A DNA stretch of 28,656 nt from UBA6164 sp045107135 (GCA_045107135.1 JASFZI010000045.1:1-28656), one strand, 5' to 3'. Positions 1 to 10,130 are shown, numbered from the stretch's first letter. The notes: a model not told the origin generated them from the sequence alone. Made by a program: numbers and translations.

Positions 1-36
1 CATCCTGTATACAGGATGAGATATTTTTTATTTTTT
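1..36. terminator. Palindrome and T-rich tract after rlmE
   Basis: Bases 1-18 form a perfect 18-base palindrome, followed by a T-rich stretch. It lies just past the stop of the methyltransferase gene and looks like a shared hairpin terminator of the kind found between other convergent genes here. The left edge of the window cuts it, so the full stem cannot be seen. Confidence 0.5.
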
Positions 37-729
37 ATCATAACAAATCACATATTCTTCATGAGAACTGTCACGACAAGCCATTGGTTTAAATGTTGTC
101 ATTTTTCTAAATCTCTTTTTAACTTGCATTACCAAATCATTAAAATCTTCTCATTTAAAAACTTTTAAAATCATATTTCCTCATGTTTTTAAAAATCTAT
201 CAGAAAATTTACATATTTCTATATTTAATTCAACTGATGCATATTGATCAACATCAAATCTTCCTGTAGTATTCGGAGCAATATCTGAAGTAATCAAATC
301 AAATTGATCTTCTCAAATTATTTCTAATACTTGTTTTGATAATTCCTCATAATCAAATATACTACATACAATAGTTGAAACATTTGGATAAGAAAAAGGC
401 TTTACCTCTTTTAAATCTACTCAAATAATAATTTTTTCTCTTACAATATTTCTAATAGCTTGTAAAAAACTACCTGGGGCACATCCAATATCAATTACAG
501 AATAATCAGGTTTAATTAAATCAAACCTTTCTTGCATTTCAAGTAATTTGTATACACTTCTAGCTCTATATCACGCTTTTCTTGCTTTTACAGCATATTC
601 GTCCCTTACTACATAGCTTCATCTTTGTACTTTTTTCTTTCTATGAAATCATGTTTTAATAGGTCTAGATTTTCTATTTTGTCCCCCAAGAGGACTTCTT
701 TCAGGGCGTATTCTATTTTTCTTTGCCAT
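28..729 (-). CDS. rlmE: 23S rRNA 2'-O-ribose methyltransferase RlmE/FtsJ
   Basis: 233 residues when TGA is read as glycine. The family methylates U2552 of 23S rRNA in the 50S subunit using S-adenosylmethionine. The SAM-binding loop DIGCAPGS lies at residues 80-87. The K-D-K-E tetrad is visible: Lys61 in VYKL, Asp in TSDIAPN, Lys in ILKVFKGEDF and Glu in SSHEEYVI. About 23 extra basic residues precede the usual start, rich in Arg and Lys, perhaps RNA-binding. Several glycines are encoded by TGA, including the one after ILKVFK. It is the last gene of a four-gene minus-strand run and starts 22 bases after the VanY stop. No Shine-Dalgarno site is seen. Confidence 0.92.
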
Positions 730-751
730 ATTTAATCTTAATAATATTATT

Positions 752-1549
752 TTAATCGTTTCTGCTATTATAAAATTCAGCAACAGTTAAATTATTCTCT
801 TTCAAGTATGTAGCTAAAGGAATTCCTATATATCTCCAATGCCAAGGTTCAATTTCGTATCAATCTATTAATAATCATTTTTGATATGTATTTGTAAAAC
901 CATATGTATGAGCATTTATATTAAACCAATCATAATATGATCTAAGTACACTATTATTCATCCATGCTCTGTTTGTAGAAACTTCCCATATATCAACAGC
1001 TAATCCTGATTGATGTTCAGAAAACCCAGCTTTGGCACAAAGATTATCAGGACATCATCATCTTTTAATCCCTTCTTGATAAGCATATGATCTATAAGCA
1101 CTAACTATAGATATTTTTTTATTAAAATTTCAATAAAATGCTTCTCATATTTTTTGAAGAGCTTCATTTGTTTCACTTGTTACAAGCTGTCTTCACCCTT
1201 TTGTATCATAAACAAATTTACTTCATATTTTCTCTAGATTTTCCGGAATATATCATATATCATTAAATGCTTTACTTGAAGTAACAAACTTATATATAGA
1301 ATTATCTGTTTCCAAATCTAGATTAAAAATAGAATCAGCTTTTTCTTCTTTTAATCTTATTATTTCTGATCTTAAAAAATTATTTTCTAATTGTTTTTTT
1401 TCTATATCAGTATAAATATTTTTTATTTGTCTATGTGAATATAATAAAAAATAAGCTAAACCAATAATATAAATAATAAGTATCACCAAAGTAATAACAC
1501 CATAAATATTAAAATGATTTTTATCTACTACTTTTGTTTTTTTATTCAT
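752..1549 (-). CDS. Membrane-anchored D-alanyl-D-alanine carboxypeptidase, VanY/M15B type
   Basis: 265 residues reading TGA as glycine; reading TGA as stop would leave only the first 98. One membrane helix (about residues 17-38) is followed by a short charged linker with coiled-coil character, then the peptidase domain. Family signatures are SAYRSY, SEHQSGLAVDI (zinc ligands His179 and Asp186) and EPWHWRYIG (His237). Known members trim D-Ala from peptidoglycan stem peptides, so an extracytoplasmic wall-remodelling role is likely. It sits between patatin and rlmE, with gaps of about 20 bases on each side, consistent with one operon. Confidence 0.9.
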
Positions 1550-1569
1550 TATTTAAATATAATTAATTG

Positions 1570-2352
1570 TTATAAAATATTGTTAGCCTCATTATATCCC
1601 CTTTCTAATAACTCATCAATTTTATTAAAACTATAAAAATCTACTCCTTCTGTATTTGGTTTAATTAGAGTAACTTCCTTTCAAAAAGTACTAATAGAAG
1701 CATATTCATTTTGCTTCATCATTAAAAGTATTGATCTCTGCAAAATTTGAAAATTCATATTAAAGAATCCAAGATTTGTTTCAAATCATAATATTTTTCT
1801 TTTTCTTTTTAACGGTCAAACAACTTCCTTTATAGCACTTACTGCTATTATAGTCTTTCAATTCAAAACATCAATAGGAAGATTATTTAATATTCATCCA
1901 TCAACATAAATACTATCTCATATTTTGTGAGGAATAAAAATTCAAGGCAAACTTATGCTTGCTCTTACTGCATCTATAATCTTTCACGTCTTAAAAATCT
2001 TTAATTTTCAAGTTTCAACATTAGTTGCAACAATACTCAATTTTATATTTAAATTTTCTATTTTTGCATCTCAAAAAACTTCATATAATTTTTTATAAAT
2101 TTTATTTCATTTTAAAAGTCAATTCTTTAAATCAAAATCAAGTAGTTTAAAATAATTCATACTTTTAGCAAATTTTTCCATCTCGTGTGATTTTTTTCAC
2201 ATGGCAAAAAATCAAGCTATTATTGCTCACATAGAAGTTCAAGATACTTCATTAATTTTTATTTTTTTCTCTTCTATAGATCTAATAACTCAAATATGAG
2301 AAAATCAGATTGCAGCTCATCATCATAAAGCTAAACTATATATCTTTTTCAT
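1570..2352 (-). CDS. Patatin-like phospholipase (RssA/YchK type)
   Basis: 260 residues. The oxyanion loop GGGAAIGFSHIGV starts at Gly10 and its three glycines are three consecutive TGA codons. The nucleophile elbow is GTSMG with Ser40, and the catalytic aspartate is Asp151 in VDGG. This is the complete Ser-Asp dyad of bacterial patatins, which hydrolyse acyl esters of membrane lipids. No signal peptide is seen, so the product is probably cytoplasmic or exported by an unrecognised route. It starts 21 bases after the pentapeptide-repeat gene and is probably co-transcribed with it. The substrate cannot be read from sequence. Confidence 0.9.
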
Positions 2353-2373
2353 AATTTTTTTATTTCTTAAAAT

Positions 2374-2922
2374 TTACTCAACTATTATATCAAAATAATT
2401 TAATAATAATAGTGAATTGTCCCTTGAAAATTTTGTCTTTGATAATTTGTTAATTATTGGGTTTATTGCAAAATTATAAGCTCATCTAAAATCAGTATTT
2501 TTTAAATTTGTTTCACTAAATATTGATTTTTCCAAATCACAAAATGTTAAATTTGAATTTTCTAAATTAGTTTTAGTAAAGTCTGTTTCTTTAATATCAG
2601 AGCCTTCAAAAGAAATGTTTTTTAGACTCATTCAGCTAAAGTTCGACAAATATATATTACAATTCGTAAAACTAAAATGAGATAAAAGAGTATTTATTTC
2701 TCAAAAATTAATTCACATTATTTTTGTTTTAATAAATTCTACATTATTAAAAGTAGTATTTTTTATTTTAATATTTGATAAATTACATTTTTCAAATTTA
2801 CAATCATTAAATTTTTTTAGTTCAAAATCATACAAAGAAAAATCAATTCAATGAAAATGTATATTACTATTTTCTTCATTTTCGATTACCTCCGAAAAAT
2901 CTTTGTCTGTTATTTTTTTCAT
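2374..2922 (-). CDS. Pentapeptide-repeat protein
   Basis: 182 residues. From about residue 30 to 165 it shows A(D/N)LXX-like quintets with F or L at every fifth position (for example CNLSNIKIKNTTFNNVEF, then NLENSNLTFCDLEK), typical of the right-handed quadrilateral beta-helix. Such proteins are usually binding scaffolds and have no catalytic site. The start ATG at 2922 gives MKKITDKDFSE. It is the first gene of the patatin-VanY-RlmE run. A partnership with the patatin is suggested only by adjacency. Confidence 0.82.
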
Positions 2923-2971
2923 AACCTATATTATCTAATAAATATTATTTTAATATATTATATTAAAAAAC

Positions 2972-3020
2972 AAAAAAATAAAGTATTTTCTTTTACTCCT
3001 CCCAAAGAAAATACTTTATT
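2972..3020 (-). terminator. Hairpin terminator after the Fur-like gene
   Basis: A 17-base inverted repeat (2977-2993 with 3004-3020) has a GGGAGGAG-type loop and, read on the minus strand, is followed by a run of seven T. It begins just past the stop of the Fur-like gene and separates it from the pentapeptide-patatin run. Confidence 0.8.
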
Positions 3021-3029
3021 TTGTATACT

Positions 3030-3374
3030 CTATACTCCAAATTCTCAAAATATTTTTATATCAATATTTGATATTTTAAAATTTTTTGGTAAATTAGGAA
3101 TAGATATACTTTCATCTAAGTCTTTAATTTTTCATGTAATATTGTCAATTAAATGAATATGTTTTCATATATTTTTCTCAAAATAAGCCTTCTTTCATAC
3201 TCAAACAATTTTTTTTAGATTACCAGCCTTAACTAGTTCTTCAACATTTCTATATATTGAAGACTTACCAGCTTCAGGATATTTTTTTACAATTTTTTTA
3301 AAAATATCTTCTACCGTTAAATGTTTACAATTACATATTTCAATAATTTCATTTGTATAATAATGTGTCTTCAC
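3030..3374 (-). CDS. Fur-family-like winged-helix regulator, short and metal-site-poor
   Basis: 114 residues from a GTG start (VKTHYYTNEI). The N-terminal part resembles the Fur DNA-binding domain, with LTVEDIFKKI and KSSIYRNVEELVKAG matching the recognition-helix region (S-x-Y-R-x-L). The dimerisation part keeps HIHLIDNITGKI, comparable to the HHHLIC..CG stretch of Fur, but the cysteines are absent and the C-terminal CxxC zinc site is missing. It may therefore bind metal differently or not at all. A 7-1-7 Fur-type box and a clear promoter lie directly upstream, suggesting autoregulation. The gene ends in TAG, unlike the TAA of its neighbours. Confidence 0.75.
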
Positions 3375-3406
3375 TAAATTTATTCTTATTAATTATAATT
3401 AGTTTA

Positions 3407-3434
3407 ATATTAAACAAATTACTATGAATTGCAA
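3407..3434 (-). promoter_or_regulatory. Promoter of the Fur-like gene
   Basis: On the minus strand, TTGCAA (3429-3434) and TAATAT (3407-3412) are separated by 16 bases, about 33 bases before the GTG start. The Fur-type box begins eight bases upstream of the -35 element. Confidence 0.55.
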
Positions 3435-3442
3435 ATCTTTTT

Positions 3443-3457
3443 TGAGAATGATTCTCA
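3443..3457. promoter_or_regulatory. Fur-type operator, 7-1-7 inverted repeat
   Basis: TGAGAAT-G-ATTCTCA is a perfect 7-1-7 inverted repeat. It matches the Fur-superfamily box layout (TGATAATnATTATCA for Fur) at all but one position per half-site. It stands 69 bases upstream of the Fur-like gene, next to its -35 element, so the simplest reading is autoregulation by that regulator. Confidence 0.7.
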
Positions 3458-3474
3458 TAAAGAAATGGAATTTA

Positions 3475-3585
3475 TTAATCTAAAATATTAATATTAATTA
3501 TTTTTCAATCCTTTTCTTTAAAAATTTTTATGTTTATTATTTTAGTTTTTCATTCAGAAGGAGCCAGTAAAAATAATATTTTCAT
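3475..3585 (-). pseudogene. Truncated YaaA (peroxide-stress, DUF328) N-terminal remnant
   Basis: A 36-residue frame starts MKILFLLAPSEGKT, like the start of YaaA proteins, which have a conserved PSxxK/PAKT stretch and are normally about 240-260 residues. After LAPSEGKTKI it loses family likeness and stops at TAA. No continuation is visible in any frame before the Fur box. The ATG lies four bases past the stop of the glycosylase gene. YaaA limits iron-driven oxidative damage in E. coli, so its relic beside a Fur box is suggestive. It could also be a genuine short peptide gene. Confidence 0.5.
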
Positions 3586-3589
3586 TTTT

Positions 3590-4273
3590 TTAATTATTTA
3601 TTAAGTCATTATAATTAATCCATAATATTGCATCTAAATGAATTTCTGGAATATCTAATTTTTTACTCAAATCAGAATAAAATTTATTTATAGAATTATA
3701 ATTTCATTTGTATTCATCAAATAAATTAGTTAATCTAGAATCAATAGGTATATTTATACCTCTAGGATACTGAATAAAATCAAATATATTTCTTGCTCAA
3801 TATCAAAACATTTTTATAGCAAATACAATAGTTTTTGCATCTTTTTTTTGTTTCATAGTTTTAACTAATTCATCCCTTAACTGAATCATGTTTTTATAAT
3901 AATATTCCTCTTTTCACTTTAACTCACATATAAAATTTCATAATTTTTCAAGCCTTATAATCTTAGCTTTTATAAATCTTCTATTATTTTTTGAAATTTT
4001 TATAAATTCTGATACTTCATATATTATATTTTCATGTTTTATTTCCTTATTTAAAAAATAATTACTGAACTCTTCCCAGTAATCCTCTCATTTTCAAGAA
4101 AGTTGATAACAAATAAGTGAATTGCATATTATTAATGCTAGATATATAGTATAATTTTTATTTTGGAAATTTTCATATAATTTTTGCAGAGCAATAAATT
4201 GCCTATCTTTATTTTCAAATTCTAAAGCATCTTCTAGAGTATATTTTTTTAATTCTTTTAATAATTTTTCCAT
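3590..4273 (-). CDS. AGOG-like 8-oxoguanine DNA glycosylase/lyase
   Basis: 227 residues. The C-terminal half carries the signature of the archaeal 8-oxoguanine glycosylase family (AGOG, a divergent helix-hairpin-helix glycosylase): KTIVFAIKMFGYGAR with candidate Schiff-base Lys154, then IPIDSRLTNLF with candidate catalytic Asp178, then IPEIHLDAILW. The family excises 8-oxoguanine and nicks the strand by beta-elimination. It starts two bases after the stop of the EamA permease, so the two are translationally close. The residue assignment rests on motif likeness alone. A neighbouring YaaA relic and Fur-like gene suggest an oxidative or iron-stress context. Confidence 0.75.
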
Positions 4274-4275
4274 AT

Positions 4276-5136
4276 TTATCTAATATTTAAATAAAAACAT
4301 CCTAAATTAAGTAAAAACAAAACTAATCATATAATTTTTATTTTATTTACATCTTCTTTTAATAATATGAAAGATAATACTATAGGTATAATAATATCTA
4401 TGGTTGCTATCAATTGAACCATCACTAACTTTCAATCTTTAAGCGCTAAAATTAAAAATAGAAATGCAAAAAATCATATAATTCATGTATACAATCCATA
4501 AATAAATTCTGTCTTATCAAAAGAGAATTTTTTCTTTCATAATTTAATTTTTAATCATATATAAATAAATCAAATAACACTTGATAGAAATACATAAAAT
4601 GCTGGATCATGATTTTCTCATATATATTTATTTATTGTAGAAGTTATTACAATAATTAAAGATGATAATAATAAATACATTATTCATTTTCTAATATCCT
4701 TATTTTTAAATGTTCATTTTTTATATCATAAAAGTAAAACAGAAATAAATCATAAAGAAAGAAAAATAATTTCACCCCTACCCAAAAATTCTCAAAAAAG
4801 AAACATTCAAACTATTAGTCATCCTCATATTTTTATCAATTTATGAACTGGAAAGAATAAGCTACTATCAATATATTTTAAACTTTCAATCATTGTTAAA
4901 TTTTTCTCAACACCTAAAATTCTTCTAATGAATACTAAAATTCAGAATAAAGCAGTCATATAGAAATAACTTCCCATATAAATAAAATATAGTGCTGATG
5001 CTATCACCTGCACAAATGCAAAGTAGAATACAAAGTTATTCTTATCTAATCATTTTTTTGCTACTATTTTTTTAATAAAATTATTTAATCAAAATAATAT
5101 AGCTGATAATATTGCTAATATAAACCACGATTCCAT
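4276..5136 (-). CDS. EamA/DMT-family permease
   Basis: 286 residues with about ten hydrophobic helices in two similar halves, the usual size and layout of drug/metabolite transporters. The start is MESWFILAILSAILFGLNNF, typical of the first EamA helix. Many membrane glycines are TGA codons, so a standard-code reading breaks it into fragments. The cytoplasmic membrane location is clear; the substrate is not. It is followed after two bases by the AGOG-like glycosylase gene. Confidence 0.85.
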
Positions 5137-5178
5137 AAAAATTATTACTTTATAATACTAAAAATTTTTATTACAATT

Positions 5179-7044
5179 TTACATATATGTTTCCCTCAAA
5201 ATACTTTCATCAATATCATTACCTATACGCTTATAAACTCAATAATAATATTCTACAAAATTCCTAATTTTATCATTTATAGGTAAATAATATCAGTTTT
5301 TTTTGATTGTATATTTATTCAAAAAAAATCCTGCATCTATTTTATTTAAATATATATCTATAAGTCTTTTATAATGAATAATATAAACTAGTTTTAATTT
5401 TTCATAGCTCTCTTCTGAATAATTTAATTCTATTTTTTTGTCATCATTTACTATTATAATTCATGACTCAAATAAAATACCAAGATGAATCAATGACTCA
5501 CAGTAATATGGTTCTATTTCATTTACCTCTCTATATTTTAAAAGTCATATACATCTAATTACATGATGAATTATTAATTCTTCTTTTAGAAATGGAGCTA
5601 GACTTTCATTTAAAAAATACATTACTAGACCTCAAGTTGTAGCTTTAAATTCTTCAATATTTTTAAATACTCAAGTTTTATTATTCATCAAAACTTCAGT
5701 ATCTAAATCAAGCCAAAGCGTATGACCATATTCATGTCCAATAGTTTCTATATCATATATTTTATAAAAAATTTCATTTCTATCAAAAAGACTTTTTCTA
5801 TACTTATTTAATAATTCCTTTTCTAAAGTAACAGATGAAATTTTCATAAATGGTTCACTCCTTTTAGTTTCTAAAACCATCTCAGGAAATGCAAATATTT
5901 TTTTACCATATTTTTTACTCACTTCCTCATCATTTGGTACAACTTGTGCTGAGAATAATCAAGTAAGCTCTGAAGAATAATATAAAACAGGTGAAGCTAA
6001 ATACAACTGTACTCTTTTTTGATTAGCAAGTGAAAAAGCATAAGAAGATTTAAATTTATCCCTTCATATATCATCATAAAACATTTCATACATACTTTCT
6101 ATACTATTCTCCACATCACTTTCAAAAACTTTATTTTGAATTCTTAAATCCCACTCAGGAGCAACTGCTTTTCTATATTTATCTTCATAAAATTCTAACG
6201 GGTGAGAAATTTGAAAAGGAGTTTTAATACTCATCCAAACTTCATCAACTCTTGCCCATTTCCCAATCAATTTGTTTGTATTTTTCTCTAATAATGCTTC
6301 TTTTATTGCATTTAAATAATCTATATAATTTTGTTTTGATTCATATATTTTATCTTCTAAATTAGATAACTTATTTATAAATGTATCTAGCTCTTCTACT
6401 ATTGCTTTTATCTCTTCTACAAAAACTTCTGAGTAAGATTTAGAAATATAAGTTCAGTTTTCTAAAACCAACGCTGAATATGATCTATCAGCATTCTCAG
6501 AATCATGCCCTTCATCAAATAAATTATTTTCATTTAAAAAATTCATTATTTTTAATGAATCATTATCAAACTTATTTTCTAAATCTTTGTTTACATAGTT
6601 CACGATATGATTTCTCCATGGTAAAAATAAATCATTAAAAGCAAGTCAGACATTTGCAACTCACTTAAATATTTCTAAATAAAAAGGAGTTAATAAATTC
6701 TTTGACTCAATAACAGAGATAATCACAGCCTGAATTTCACTATGAAAATTACAAACAAATTTATAAGAAGTATCTATTGTTTTTCTTTTTTCTGCTTCAT
6801 CAAAATTATTATTATTTAAATATAATTCTAAAGCATTTTCACGTAATCATGATATCCTAGAATAAGCAACAAATCTTGTTTCCTCATTTTTTTTTATTCA
6901 AACACACTCACAAAAATCGTCCAGGATTTTTCTTTCATCTCATTCCAATTTCACTCACTTTATTAAATCATGTATTCATGACTGTAAAGAATTATATAAT
7001 TCTACTATTTTTTTTATATTTTGTTCTAATTTTTGTTTGTTCAT
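5179..7044 (-). CDS. M3-like zinc metallopeptidase resembling CiaB
   Basis: 621 residues, no signal peptide. The zincin motif is HEYGH (His437, Glu438, His441), with a third ligand candidate at Glu464/465 in NIEEFKATTGGL, the spacing seen in the M3 oligopeptidase clan. Length and the long helical N-terminal part fit both oligoendopeptidases and the CiaB family of Campylobacter; the stretch around KNIEEFKATTGG recalls CiaB more than PepF. Expected role: cleavage of peptides in the cytosol, or an effector-like role if CiaB-like. It has TGA glycines throughout. A terminator separates it from the pilin-like gene upstream. Confidence 0.8.
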
Positions 7045-7100
7045 TCTATTTTATTCTAAGTTAATAACTAAAAAGATTATATTCACATTTTTTGCAAAAC

Positions 7101-7140
7101 AAAAAAATAAAGATTATAAAATAATTAATCTTTATTTTTT
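7101..7140 (-). terminator. Terminator of the pilin-like gene
   Basis: A 15-base inverted repeat (7102-7116 with 7126-7140) rich in A on one side and T on the other lies 19 bases past the pilin-like stop on the minus strand. It would also isolate the metallopeptidase gene from read-through. Confidence 0.8.
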
Positions 7141-7158
7141 AAATTTATTATATATCTC

Positions 7159-8706
7159 TTAGTAATTAGTACATGTTGTAACATTTTTATATTTCCGATA
7201 ATCTACACAAGCTCAAACTGAACTTTTACCTCAATCACATCTAAAACAATTTTGAAATATACAATTACAACATTGTATATAATCTTTTACAGATGATGTT
7301 GTACATATACGATAATGACAACTATTTGATCAATTTCAATCACTTGTATAATAACCACCTGTTTTATTAGTACAACTATATCTTATATTATTTGAATTAG
7401 GTGAATATTTTCATACACCAACTGCACTACATACTCAATTACTTGATTCATAATAATCTACTCAACATGTAGCTATATATGTAGCTGTACACAAGTTTGC
7501 TCAACCTCAATCACTTGTATATGTATAATTCCTACTTATCGTATTTGGATTATTTGTACATTCCATTCTTGTTATATCAGTTGAATTCGAAAAGAATCAA
7601 TTTCATACAGGACTACATGTATTATCTCAATTATTATAATAATCTGTATCACAAGTTAATAAAGATAATACCCAACTTTCTCAATTCCAAGTATTTAAAT
7701 TTGTTCCATTTGTAATTACTAATATTTCAGAATTATCTATACAATTCATAAAATCCTCAGTGTGATATCAGTCTTCACAATTAACAGTTTTAGCATTTGA
7801 CGAAACTATTTCTCATCACAAGTTATTATTTACTACAGATGCTGACATTTTATTTAATGATTCAAAATCATTAGTATTAACAGATATTAACAATTTAATA
7901 TTATCTTCATTTTCTATTATTGTTCAACTATAGGCTATTTGTAGATTTTTTATTAAATTTATCCTTGCTGATGGATCTTCTGCATCGTACAATGGTAAAC
8001 ACTCTTCTTCATCTGAATATACAACTAACTTTTCTGGAATGAATGAGAATCATTCATCTGTTTTATATTTACTTCATATATAGTTTGATGGTAAATTATT
8101 ATATCAATTATATACCAATTTTTCATTTTCTATTATTTCTTTTAGATCTGTAATTTCTTCAAAATCTCAAGATATTATTGTTGGTAAAGATAAAACTTCA
8201 CATATTGTTCATGTTTGTGTTTTTAGTATTTGACCATTATAGTTCCCTGTTACTATTGCTGTTGCTACTATATCTCATGCATATGTTTGTGTTGATAGTT
8301 TATCAAATGTTATTAAAGAATTTTCCATTATTCATCATAATTGATATTCTTGTTTTGTACTTGTTATAGAATATGCATATTCTTTTTCTATAAGTGGATC
8401 TTTTGGTATTTTATCCAGCCTATCAACATTATTTGTTGTAGCTTGTCAGAATGTTCATTGATTCCAAACTATTGATCAAGAATAAACTACAGAAAATGAT
8501 TCCGTTGGATTTGGATATTTTCAAGAATCTATATAAAAAAGTTCAAGAGATGTTTTCATTGTTGATAAATCACTTATTCTAACACTATCCCTAGAAGATT
8601 TACTATATGATTGCAGTGAGATGAACGCTATTGTTCACAAAATAGCTAAAATAGTAATTACTACTATCATTTCTACTAGCGTAAAGGCTTGTTTATTTTT
8701 ATTCAT
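7159..8706 (-). CDS. Type IV pilin-like surface protein with Cys-rich C-terminal repeats
   Basis: 515 residues. The N-terminus is a class III signal: short basic leader MNKNKQA, then FTLVEMIVVITILAILG with the conserved Phe and Glu5, so it should be cleaved by prepilin peptidase and enter a type IV pilus or pseudopilus. A usual pilin-like head follows to about residue 140. The rest is far longer than a major pilin and ends in a cysteine-rich region with two related units (SPVGNGFFS and SAVGVGKYS, each ending in TSDG..N.C) and a final CCNC/CFRC cluster. A tip adhesin or minor pilin is likely. The divergent operon encodes a DsbA-like protein that could form its disulfides. Confidence 0.85.
7318..7617 (-). 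repeat. Two Cys-bounded repeat units in the pilin-like protein
   Basis: Two in-frame units, 7489-7617 (43 codons) and 7318-7431 (38 codons), share the order C-S-x-V-G-x-G-x-(F/Y)-S, a middle Cys, then Y-T-S-D-G-x-G-x-N-x-C. Their nucleotide sequences are clearly related near the TSDG end, which points to internal duplication. The pattern resembles small disulfide-knotted adhesion modules. Confidence 0.65.
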
Positions 8707-8770
8707 CGTTCTATAATTTATAAATATAATACCTTTATTATACGTTTATAAAAAAAAAGGCTATTTTTTT

Positions 8771-8798
8771 TTGATTAAATTTTAAGTATATGTAATAT
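8771..8798 (+). promoter_or_regulatory. Promoter of the small-protein/dsbA-like operon
   Basis: TTGATT (8771-8776) and TAATAT (8793-8798) are 16 bases apart and 25 bases before the ATG at 8823. The divergent pilin-like gene has a TATAAT on the minus strand at 8737-8742 but no clear -35. The two transcription units therefore share this intergenic region. Confidence 0.5.
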
Positions 8799-8822
8799 AA
8801 GATTTAATTAAATTAAAAATAA

Positions 8823-9194
8823 ATGAAAACAAAAATAATAATATATCCTGTAGCATTACTGCTAATGCTTTGAGTCCCCATACTTAGATATTATTCAAGT
8901 ACCCCCTGAATAAACGCCTGTGTTTTAGACTATGTAGAAAATTTAGAAGAAAGTAATTATAAATGATATATGTATGATATTGATTGAGTCAAACATATAG
9001 AACCTATCAATTCAAATATGACTGATAGTTTAGCAAAATATATGGTATGAGAATCTCACTGATGTCTAATGGTAAGTGATAATCTGTTTAATGATATGAA
9101 TAATACATTTTATTGTACAGTAACATATTTGATTCAGAAAATGCCTGTAGATGATAAATTTAAAAAACCTCTCTGAATATTGAAAAGTGAATAA
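8823..9194 (+). CDS. Small membrane-anchored or secreted protein, unknown function
   Basis: 123 residues. It starts with one hydrophobic segment (about residues 4-22, IIIYPVALLLMLGVPIL), then a polar domain with three cysteines (in INACVL, HGCLMV and FYCTVT). I do not recognise the family. It is first in a two-gene operon with the DsbA-like oxidoreductase (27-base gap) and faces the cysteine-rich pilin-like gene, so it may be an extracytoplasmic partner or substrate of the disulfide system. TGA codons encode glycine at several positions and there is no Shine-Dalgarno site. Confidence 0.7.
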
Positions 9195-9221
9195 ATAATT
9201 TAATTAATAAACAAATAAAAA

Positions 9222-10091
9222 ATGTCTTTACATGCAAAAAGAAATTCCTTAGTATTAATAGTAATGACTTTGTGTACTATTACTATTATCCTAACAAACT
9301 ATATTTTTAGTCAGAATATAGTAACAGATATAAATAATATTTTAATAGAAAACGAATACAAAAAGATTGGAGGAAAAGAAAACTATATGATTCTTCAAGA
9401 AGTTCAAAAAAGAGAAATAATGAGATACATAGAAAAAATAAGAACAGAACAACCTGAATTAGTAAAAGAGATATTAAATAAAGAAAAATCTGGAACAACA
9501 GATAACACTATAAAAAAAGTACTAAATAAAGATATAATAAATGATCTAAGAAAAAATACTTCTATTCTCTGAAATACTTGATCTCTAATTTCTATTATTG
9601 AATTCTCAGATATGGAATGTGAGTTTTGTATAAAACAACATTCAAAATGAATTAAAGATCAGATATTAGAAAATTATAGTAAACAAGTTAATTATATATT
9701 CAAAAACTTCCCTCTCCCAGCACACAAAAATGCTAGAATAGAAGCTGAGGCAGCTAAATGTATAGAACGTATAGCATGATCAGAAAAATATATAGAATTT
9801 GTAGATAATGTTTTTAGTAATACTGATTGAGGATGAGAATGATTTAACCTAGAAAAATTAACCGTTCTAGCTAAAGAACTATCAATAAATGAAGATGATT
9901 TTAATACTTGTATTACTAACTCAAAAACAAAAGAAGTTGTAGAAAGAGAATTCTCTCAATGAAGAATGCTTTGAATAGAAGCAGTCCCTGCAAATCTAAT
10001 AATCAATAATGAAACCGGAGAATATATAATAATAACTGAAGAAGTAGATTATGAAGATATTGAGAAAATAATTTTAGATCTATTAAAATAA
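9222..10091 (+). CDS. Membrane-anchored DsbA-like thiol-disulfide oxidoreductase
   Basis: 289 residues. One N-terminal membrane helix (about residues 9-30), a charged helical linker to about residue 115, then a DsbA/BdbD-type thioredoxin domain. The strand-turn IIEFSDMECEFC carries the CxxC active site at Cys133-Cys136 (CEFC), and the cis-proline loop is visible near the end as GIEAVPANLI. Members oxidise or isomerise disulfides in exported proteins. Read as standard code it would appear broken at residue 116. Its context next to a Cys-rich pilin-like protein gives it an obvious substrate, by inference. Confidence 0.87.
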
Positions 10092-10130
10092 AAAAATAAA
10101 GCTAATTTAATTAATTAGCTTTATTTTTTT
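10091..10130. terminator. Bidirectional terminator between dsbA-like and rsmE
   Basis: A long AT-rich inverted repeat of the form AAAAAATAAAGCTAA...TTAGCTTTATTTTTT lies between convergent genes and overlaps both stops. It can act in both directions. Confidence 0.85.

Noticed and set aside
1..18. Perfect palindrome as an operator
   Set aside because: It is followed by a T-rich tract beside a gene end and fits a terminator better than a binding site.
9307..9498. 63-residue open frame on the minus strand
   Set aside because: It is antisense to the DsbA-like gene and low-complexity hydrophobic, a typical shadow of AT-rich coding DNA.
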